The position numbers and the translations under genes were made by a program. The notes under the pieces are model-generated. The model did not search any database, had not been told where the DNA came from, and was given only the letters and a program-made list of their open reading frames with translations. From Oceanospirillum sp048270425 (GTDB taxonomy: Bacteria > Pseudomonadota > Gammaproteobacteria > Pseudomonadales > Halomonadaceae): DNA of 64,000 nucleotides. The stretch covers positions 1 to 64,000 of the forward strand of contig JBLWSY010000013.1 in assembly GCA_048270425.1 (NCBI GenBank), given 5' to 3'. Below are positions 58,566-64,000 of this stretch, piece by piece. Position 1 is the first letter of the stretch, and every line of letters begins with the position of its first letter.

Positions 58566-59749
58566 GTCAGTTTAGAATTAGTGTGCCTGCAAACAAAGTA
58601 GCACAGCCTATGGGGGAGTTCTTTATTGGCTCTATTGAGGCAAAAAAACTAGTCGAAATATCATTCTCAGATGTTAGGCGTATGGAAGGCGATGGGTTGA
58701 GGTCGGTAGAAAGGTATTTGGGAATACAGAGACCATTAGATAGCAAGCGGGTTAAAGATATTAGGAAGTATATCACCCAATCCCCTGAAGCTACATTTCC
58801 AACAGCAATAATCCTAGCAGTCGATGAGAAGTGTGTGGAATATGATGAAGAGTCAGGTATGTTGACTTTATATCCATTCGAATCTGAGGTTGAAGGTGAA
58901 TCTATACCAGTAGAAAAAATTGCTAAAGTTCTAGATGGTCAGCACCGCATAGCAGGTTTTTTTGATGGGGTTGGTGATAATAGGTCATTTGACTTTGAAA
59001 GAGATTTTTATCTGAATGTTTCTATTTTTGTTGGTCTAGATTTGCCTGAGCAAGCTAAGATATTTGCAACTGTTAATTTGGCTCAAACAAAAGTTAATAG
59101 AAGTTTGGTTTATGATTTAGAAGCTGTTGCGAAAAAAAGAAATCCTTTTAAAACATGTCATAATATTGCAGTTGCTCTCAACTCTAATGAGGGGAGTCCA
59201 TTCGAGGGGCGTATTAAAAGGCTTGGTGTAGCAACTCCTGGTCGCAAGCATGAACCTCTTACTCAGGCCGCTTTTGTTGAGAGTCTTGTTAAGTTTATTT
59301 CCAGAGATCCTGAAGAAGACAGAAATAGATCGCTCGATAATAAAAAACTGGAACCCCTTGATTCAGTTAAATATCCATTTAGAGATTTATATTTATCTGG
59401 TGAAAATGGAGATTTGGATATTTATAAAATATTGTATTCATATTTTTCTTTTGTTCGCAAAAAATGGCCAAATGCATGGGATCAGGTTGAGAGGAAAGGG
59501 AATCTTTTGCCAAAATCAAATGCGTTTAAGGCACTGATGCGTTATTTGAAAAATGATGTCTATCCAGATTTGGTAGATAAAGGGGTTTTCAATCCTGATA
59601 TTAATGATTTTGAAGAATATTTCTCCTGCTTAGACCTAACTGATAATGACTTCACAACTAAAAATTTTGTACCAGGTAGCGGTGGAGAGTCAGTTTTTTA
59701 TAAATTGTTGAAAGGTGATGTAGATAGTTCCTCTATATTGGAAGGCTAG
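58562..59749 (+). CDS. DGQHR-domain protein (DndB-like)
   Basis: A 395-residue protein with the exact signature 'KVLDGQHRIAGF' (DGQHR at 125-129), preceded by 'RSVERYLGIQRPLDSKRVKDI', a pattern shared with ParB/DndB-type proteins. 'VNLAQTKVNRSLVYDLEA' is another conserved feature of the family. DndB represses the phosphorothioation dnd operon and related proteins occur in several DNA-modification systems; no dndACDE or dpd genes are present here, so it is not a standard member. A strong ribosome site (AAGGAGG) precedes ATG 58562, which overlaps the upstream stop by four bases. Ends 29 bases before the convergent lysE-type gene. Confidence 0.9.
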   Translation: MSQFRISVPANKVAQPMGEFFIGSIEAKKLVEISFSDVRRMEGDGLRSVERYLGIQRPLDSKRVKDIRKYITQSPEATFPTAIILAVDEKCVEYDEESGMLTLYPFESEVEGESIPVEKIAKVLDGQHRIAGFFDGVGDNRSFDFERDFYLNVSIFVGLDLPEQAKIFATVNLAQTKVNRSLVYDLEAVAKKRNPFKTCHNIAVALNSNEGSPFEGRIKRLGVATPGRKHEPLTQAAFVESLVKFISRDPEEDRNRSLDNKKLEPLDSVKYPFRDLYLSGENGDLDIYKILYSYFSFVRKKWPNAWDQVERKGNLLPKSNAFKALMRYLKNDVYPDLVDKGVFNPDINDFEEYFSCLDLTDNDFTTKNFVPGSGGESVFYKLLKGDVDSSSILEG

Positions 59750-59778
59750 CCCGGTGTCAAATTATATCGAAGTGATAA

Positions 59779-60387
59779 TCACAACAATTGATACGCGCTG
59801 CTGCTCAGCAGCGCCCCACCGATCAGGGTGATCAGCACACCACTGACCATCCGGGTTTTATTCAGTGCGCCGATGCTTAGCTTCTTGGCTAACAGGTGCG
59901 CCCCCAGTGCGTAACTCATCATAATGCTGACATCCAGCACCAGCCAGCCAAAGGCGAGATACAGCGAGGCCTGCCAGTAGCGCAGGTCGGTGATGATAAA
60001 TTGCGGTAGCAGGGTGGCAAAAAAGATCAGGTCTTTTGGGTTGCTGATGCCGGTATAGAAGGCGGATTTAAAGAGCTCTTTATCGCTCTCGTTATGTTCG
60101 CCTTCCTCATTCAGTTCTATCGGCTTAAAGCTTTTAAAGCCGATCCAGATCAGCAGGCAGGCTCCGAGAATCGATAGTACGTTGATCCAGATACCCTGCA
60201 CCAGAAAAGCAACACCACCCAGCGAGAGGGCGATCAGAATCAGGGCCGCGCTGACGCCACCTAAGGCGTTATAAAAGCTACGCTTTACGCCATAGGATGC
60301 TGAGTGCTGCATGATCAGCAGAATTGAAGGGCCGGGTGTGGCGATTATCAGAAAGATGGTGGCCAGATAAAGCAGAAACAGGCTCAT
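59779..60387 (-). CDS. LysE/RhtB-family amino-acid exporter
   Basis: A 202-residue exporter with about six helices. The N-terminal 'ATPGPSILLIMQHSASYGVKRSFYNALGG' is the LysE family hallmark and 'NPKDLIFFATLLPQFI' is the conserved second half motif. Full length, so the neighbouring AT-rich cassette inserted without damaging it. Substrate not determined; homoserine, threonine or leucine are typical. Confidence 0.92.
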   Translation of the reverse strand: MSLFLLYLATIFLIIATPGPSILLIMQHSASYGVKRSFYNALGGVSAALILIALSLGGVAFLVQGIWINVLSILGACLLIWIGFKSFKPIELNEEGEHNESDKELFKSAFYTGISNPKDLIFFATLLPQFIITDLRYWQASLYLAFGWLVLDVSIMMSYALGAHLLAKKLSIGALNKTRMVSGVLITLIGGALLSSSAYQLL

Positions 60388-60430
60388 ATAGCTCCGGTGT
60401 TCAGGGGGCAGAATTTAGGGCGCTGGGAAT

Positions 60431-60461
60431 AAAAAAGGCTGCCACGCAGAGCGTGGAAGCC
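60431..60461 (-). terminator. Rho-independent terminator of parE
   Basis: Stem ggctgccacgc (60437-60447) / gcgtggaagcc (60451-60461) with one mismatch, loop aga. On the minus strand it is followed by six T (60431-60436). Confidence 0.9.
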
Positions 60462-60495
60462 AGTTGTGGTGGAGGGGAATCCGCCGGAGAGAGGG

Positions 60496-62397
60496 TTAAA
60501 CCTCTGCCAGATTACCGTACTGCTGCAGCCAGTCTTTACGGTCGCCGGAGCGTTTCTTTGCCAGCAGCATATCCATCACTTCCAGTGTGCCGTCGTGCTC
60601 TTCACGGGTCAGCTGAACCAGTCGGCGGGTGTTCGGGTCCATGGTAGTTTCACGCAGCTGCAGCGGGTTCATCTCACCCAGACCTTTAAAGCGCTGTACG
60701 TTCACCTTACCGCGTTTGTTCTCAGCTTCCAGGCGATCCAGAATGCCCTGTTTCTCATCATCATCCAGCGCGTAGTGTACCTCTTTACCGATATCGATAC
60801 GGTACAGCGGCGGCATGGCAACAAAGACATGGCCGTTATCGACCATTGCCGGGAAGTGGCGGATAAAGAGTGCGCACAGCAAGGTTGCGATGTGCAGACC
60901 ATCGGAGTCCGCATCGGCGAGGATACAGATCTTGCCATAACGCAGACCGGACAGATCCGGATTAGCCGGGTCGATACCCAATGCTACTGCGATATCGTGC
61001 ACTTCCTGAGAGGCCAGAATCTGATCGGAGCTGACTTCCCAGGTGTTCAGGATCTTACCGCGCAGAGGCAGAATCGCCTGATATTCGCGGTCTCGTGCCT
61101 GTTTGGCGGAACCGCCTGCCGAGTCACCCTCTACCAGAAACAGTTCGGAGCGGGCGGTGTCCTGACCGGAACAGTCGGCCAGTTTGCCGGGCAGTGCCGG
61201 GCCCTGAGTGACCTTTTTACGGGCCACTTTTTTGCTGGCGCGCAGACGTTTCTGGGCGATGTTGATGGTCATTTCCGCCAGCGCTTCCGCTTCAGCGGTA
61301 TGCTGGTTCAGCCACAGGCTGAAGGCATCTTTAACGACGCCGGAAACAAAACTTGCAGTCTGACGGGAGGAGAGACGCTCTTTGGTCTGACCGGCAAACT
61401 GCGGATCCTGCATTTTTACAGACAGCACGTAGCTGCAGCGTTCCCAAAGATCTTCCGGAGTCAGTTTGACGCCACGGGGGATCAGGTTGCGGAATTCACA
61501 GAACTCGCGCAAAGCATCCAAGAGACCGGCACGCAGACCGTTAACATGGGTCCCGCCCTGAGCGGTAGGAATCAGGTTGACGTAACTTTCGGTCAGCAGT
61601 TCACCGCCTTCCGGTAACCAGTGCAGCGCCCAGTCTACCGCTTCAGTCGTAGCGCTGAAGCTACCGGTAAACGGGGACGCAGGCAGAGTTTCCCAGTCTA
61701 CGGAGGCCTGTTTCAGATAATCGGTCAGACCATCTTCATATTGCCATTCGGTGGTTTCGCCGGTGTTTTCATCCCAGAAAGTGATATGCAGACCCGGACA
61801 GAGAACCGCTTTCGCCCGCAGGTTGTGTTTCAGCTTAGTGACCGAGAATTTAGGGCTGTCGAAGTAGCTGGCTTCCGGCCAGAAGTGAACCTTGGTGCCT
61901 GTATTGCGTTTACCAACGGTGCCGATCACTTCCAGATCTTCAATCTTGTCGCCGTGAGCGAAAGCGATTTTCAGCTGTTCCCCGCCACGCTTAACATACA
62001 CTTCCAGACGGCTGGAGAGGGCGTTTACAACAGAAACACCGACCCCGTGCAGACCACCGGAGAACTGGTAGTTGCTGTTGGAGAACTTACCGCCGGCATG
62101 CAGTCGAGTAAGAATCAGTTCAACACCGGTCACGCCATGTTCCGGGTGAATATCCGTTGGCATGCCCCGGCCATCATCTTCCACTGAGACAGAGCCGTCT
62201 TTGAACAGGCAAACCTGAATATTGCGGGCAAACCCGCCGAGTACTTCATCGACACTGTTATCGATCACTTCCTGCGCCAGATGATTCGGGCGGGTGGTGT
62301 CGGTGTACATGCCGGGACGTTTTTTCACCGGATCCAGACCACTTAAAACCTCAATGGCCTGGGCGTTATAACTTTGTGTTGGTTTATCTGCACTCAT
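60496..62397 (-). CDS. parE: DNA topoisomerase IV subunit B
   Basis: ATPase subunit of the type IIA topoisomerase that decatenates daughter chromosomes. 633 residues. GHKL ATPase with 'DNSVDEVLGGFA' and 'GRGMPTDIHPEHGVTGVELILTRLHAGGKF'; transducer; TOPRIM with 'LVEGDSAGGSAKQARDRE' and 'DADSDGLHIATLLCALF'; C-terminal 'RFKGLGEMNPLQLRETTMDP'. The gene order yqiA-parE on the same strand is conserved in gammaproteobacteria. parC is not in the window. Confidence 0.97.
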   Translation of the reverse strand: MSADKPTQSYNAQAIEVLSGLDPVKKRPGMYTDTTRPNHLAQEVIDNSVDEVLGGFARNIQVCLFKDGSVSVEDDGRGMPTDIHPEHGVTGVELILTRLHAGGKFSNSNYQFSGGLHGVGVSVVNALSSRLEVYVKRGGEQLKIAFAHGDKIEDLEVIGTVGKRNTGTKVHFWPEASYFDSPKFSVTKLKHNLRAKAVLCPGLHITFWDENTGETTEWQYEDGLTDYLKQASVDWETLPASPFTGSFSATTEAVDWALHWLPEGGELLTESYVNLIPTAQGGTHVNGLRAGLLDALREFCEFRNLIPRGVKLTPEDLWERCSYVLSVKMQDPQFAGQTKERLSSRQTASFVSGVVKDAFSLWLNQHTAEAEALAEMTINIAQKRLRASKKVARKKVTQGPALPGKLADCSGQDTARSELFLVEGDSAGGSAKQARDREYQAILPLRGKILNTWEVSSDQILASQEVHDIAVALGIDPANPDLSGLRYGKICILADADSDGLHIATLLCALFIRHFPAMVDNGHVFVAMPPLYRIDIGKEVHYALDDDEKQGILDRLEAENKRGKVNVQRFKGLGEMNPLQLRETTMDPNTRRLVQLTREEHDGTLEVMDMLLAKKRSGDRKDWLQQYGNLAEV

Positions 62398-62491
62398 GGG
62401 TGTTCCTGATGTTCTTTTTGTCTTGTATGACGGCCAGAGCCTTTTCGCTTTTGATCTTTACTTGCAGCTTGGTCTTAATCTGCACCCGGTT

Positions 62492-63169
62492 TTAAACCAG
62501 GGCTCTGAGCTTCAGCACTTCATCTTCTTCCGGCATGGTCAGCTGCTCGGGATAGCTGATTCCGGCAAAATCCAGCAGGGTGGTGAAGTGCTGTTCAAAA
62601 TTCCGGAAGCCGTGATCGCCGCCCTCAATAACCTGAACATCCGCCTGACGGTAGTAGTTCTCGGCGCGGCGATAGTCCAGCACCTCATCATCGGTCTGCA
62701 GCAGTACTTTAATATTCTGGGTGCAGGCTGGTTCTGCCAGATGCAGCTTTCTGAGTTGCTGCATGTGATCCTGAGTCAGTTCGTACTGCTCGCCGGTATA
62801 GAGGTTTTCGTTCAGGCCGAGATAGGCCGGTAATAGTTCCTGCGGGAAAACAGCCGGATTGATCAGTACCGCTTTAAGCCCCGGATAACGTGCCATCAGC
62901 CAGGTGCTGTAGAAGCCGCCCAGAGAGCTGCCCACCAACAGAATACGGGTGATTTTTCCTGCCGCTTGATCATCGGCTTTGATCTGTTCCAGTAGCTCTT
63001 CCAGCGCATTCATCGCTTTTTCCGGCCAGTGACTGAGCATCGGCGAATGGTATTGCAGATCCAGCTGGTTCTGTTCGACAAAAGCTTTCAGCTGCAGCGC
63101 CTTAAAGGAGCCCGGTGAGCTGTTAAAGCCGTGCACATAAATGATGTGATGTTGAATCTGGTTATCCAC
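62492..63169 (-). CDS. yqiA: YqiA/YcfP-family esterase
   Basis: A 225-residue alpha/beta-hydrolase of the UPF0227 type. It begins with 'IIYVHGFNSSPGSFKA' (oxyanion region); the nucleophile elbow is 'LLVGSSLGGFYSTWL' and the catalytic His is near 'EGGDHGFRNFEQH'. E. coli YqiA has esterase activity toward short acyl and palmitoyl-CoA substrates. It is 94 bases upstream of parE on the same strand. Confidence 0.93.
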   Translation of the reverse strand: MDNQIQHHIIYVHGFNSSPGSFKALQLKAFVEQNQLDLQYHSPMLSHWPEKAMNALEELLEQIKADDQAAGKITRILLVGSSLGGFYSTWLMARYPGLKAVLINPAVFPQELLPAYLGLNENLYTGEQYELTQDHMQQLRKLHLAEPACTQNIKVLLQTDDEVLDYRRAENYYRQADVQVIEGGDHGFRNFEQHFTTLLDFAGISYPEQLTMPEEDEVLKLRALV

Positions 63170-63304
63170 AATGACCTCATCTGCCGTTTGTACAGGACGG
63201 ATTTAGGGCAAACAGTTTAGGTAAATACTGGTTGGGTGTACAGATGCTATTTGTATCTGGCTGATCTGAGTCAGCGCGGTAAAAAGGCTTAAATTTCAGC
63301 GACA

Positions 63305-63349
63305 AAAAAGCCCGACAAACCTTTGCGTTAAAAGGTTGTCGGGCTTTTT
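63305..63349 (-). terminator. Rho-independent terminator of valS
   Basis: Long stem 63305-63323 (aaaaagcccgacaaacctt) / 63332-63349 (aaggttgtcgggcttttt) with a one-base bulge. On the minus strand it follows the valS stop and ends in T. Confidence 0.9.
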
Positions 63350-63400
63350 CAGCCTTGGCAATTAAACCGGGCCAGAGATCAGGGCTTTGTTGTGCTTAAA

Positions 63401-64000
63401 TCAAAGCGCTTCGATCTTTTTGTACTGCTCCTGAAGTTTGGTCTGAGACTCTTTCGCTGCGGTCAGTTTCTCGCGCTCTTTTGCCACAACCTCTTCCGGT
63501 GCGCTGGCAACAAACTTCTCGTTGCCCAGTTTACCTTCCAGTCGGCCCACGTCTTTCTGCAGTTTTTCCATCTCTCTCTTCAGACGACCCAGCTCGGCAT
63601 CTTTATCGATCAGGCCAGCCATAGGTACCAGCACTTCCATCTTGCCAACCAGTTTGGTGGCAGACATTGGTGCTTCTTCGTCTGCTTCCAGCCAGGTGAT
63701 CTGTTCCAGCTTCGCCAGCTTGCTCAGGGCAACGTAGTTATCCTGCAGACGACGGAAGTCTTCGTCGCTACCGTTCTGGATCAGAACCGGCAGTTCTTTA
63801 CCCGGAGCGATGTTCATTTCACCACGGATGTTACGGATGCTGACGATCACAGACTTCAGCCACTCGATGTCGCTTTCAGCCGCTTCGTCGATCAGCTCTG
63901 CCACAGCAACCGGATACGGCTGCAGCATGATGGTATCGCCTTCTTTGCCTGCCAGACCTTTGATCTGCTGCCAGATCTCTTCGGTGATAAACGGCATGAT
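63401..64000 (-). CDS. valS: Valyl-tRNA synthetase, C-terminal part (gene continues beyond window)
   Basis: The frame is open through the right edge. 'IMPFITEEIWQQI' is the conserved end of the anticodon-binding domain, and the last ~65 residues ('KDAELGRLKREMEKLQKDVGRLEGKL...VVAKEREKL') form the coiled-coil arm typical of ValRS that contacts the tRNA. Catalytic HIGH/KMSKS motifs lie outside the window. A strong terminator follows the stop. Confidence 0.95.
   Translation of the reverse strand: MMPFITEEIWQQIKGLAGKEGDTIMLQPYPVAVAELIDEAAESDIEWLKSVIVSIRNIRGEMNIAPGKELPVLIQNGSDEDFRRLQDNYVALSKLAKLEQITWLEADEEAPMSATKLVGKMEVLVPMAGLIDKDAELGRLKREMEKLQKDVGRLEGKLGNEKFVASAPEEVVAKEREKLTAAKESQTKLQEQYKKIEAL

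Noticed and set aside
58562..59749. Assignment as true DndB
   Set aside because: The DGQHR motif is exact, but there are no dndA, dndC, dndD or dndE genes nearby, so only a DndB-like/DGQHR label is justified.
60466..61617. Plus-strand open frame opposite parE
   Set aside because: ParE motifs on the minus strand are complete; the opposite product is an antisense shadow.
1..64000. CRISPR arrays, tRNA or rRNA genes
   Set aside because: No regularly spaced repeats, cloverleaf-like segments or rRNA-like stretches were seen on reading the gaps between genes.

Overview
The window reads as chromosomal DNA of a heterotrophic marine gammaproteobacterium, most like the Oceanospirillaceae (Marinobacterium/Neptuniibacter/Amphritea type). 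That placement is an inference from gene content: a TRAP transporter with a TeaD-like stress protein, a glutarate/L-2-hydroxyglutarate pathway, the conserved neighbourhoods HAD-rppH-ptsP, lgt-thyA-folA, yqiA-parE and CYTH/CHAD-DUF47-pit-argA, and overall protein similarity. No rRNA, tRNA or CRISPR array was seen.

Layout. 1-77 is the right end of an IS3-family insertion sequence. 0.55-4.0 kb is a TRAP operon (dctP, terminator, dctQ, dctM, usp), followed by a K+/H+ antiporter. 5.9-15.1 kb is a dicarboxylate/lysine-degradation zone: a GntR repressor divergent from glutarate 2-hydroxylase and L-2-hydroxyglutarate oxidase, an AT-rich islet with two unrecognised exported proteins, then glutaryl-CoA dehydrogenase and a TrpB-like enzyme. 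15.2-29.1 kb mixes signalling (FIST protein plus hybrid kinase, a HAD phosphatase, RppH, PtsP, a Cache-PAS-receiver protein) with an L,D-transpeptidase built on an internal duplication and an NRDE protein. 29.2-34.8 kb is housekeeping (TSUP permease, lgt, thyA, folA), a coiled-coil ProQ protein, a CBS protein and a small membrane protein.

35-38.2 kb is a basic amino-acid ABC transporter (ATPase, binding protein, terminator, two permeases). 38.4-41.6 kb holds a chemoreceptor and an ECF sigma/anti-sigma pair. 42.2-45.6 kb is a CoA-transferase with its sigma-54 activator; between them lie a good -24/-12 promoter and a helically phased set of TGTCTA half-sites. 45.7-48.1 kb has a DUF3087 protein, a MntA/HepT toxin-antitoxin pair and a potassium channel. 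48.2-53.7 kb is a phosphate/polyphosphate cluster (CYTH-CHAD, DUF47, Pit) and argA. Then come ald and ilvD.

57.2-59.8 kb is a compact AT-rich cassette of a Dam-type adenine methyltransferase, a four-helix membrane protein and a DGQHR-domain (DndB-like) protein. The genes are tightly overlapped and sit between ilvD and a lysE-type exporter. This is the best candidate here for an undescribed system. The window ends with lysE, parE, yqiA and the 3' end of valS.

Functionally, the transporters (TRAP, lysine/arginine-type ABC), the glutarate branch and glutaryl-CoA dehydrogenase suggest catabolism of lysine and C5 dicarboxylates into 2-oxoglutarate and acetyl-CoA. The phosphate cluster and PtsP suggest nutrient sensing.
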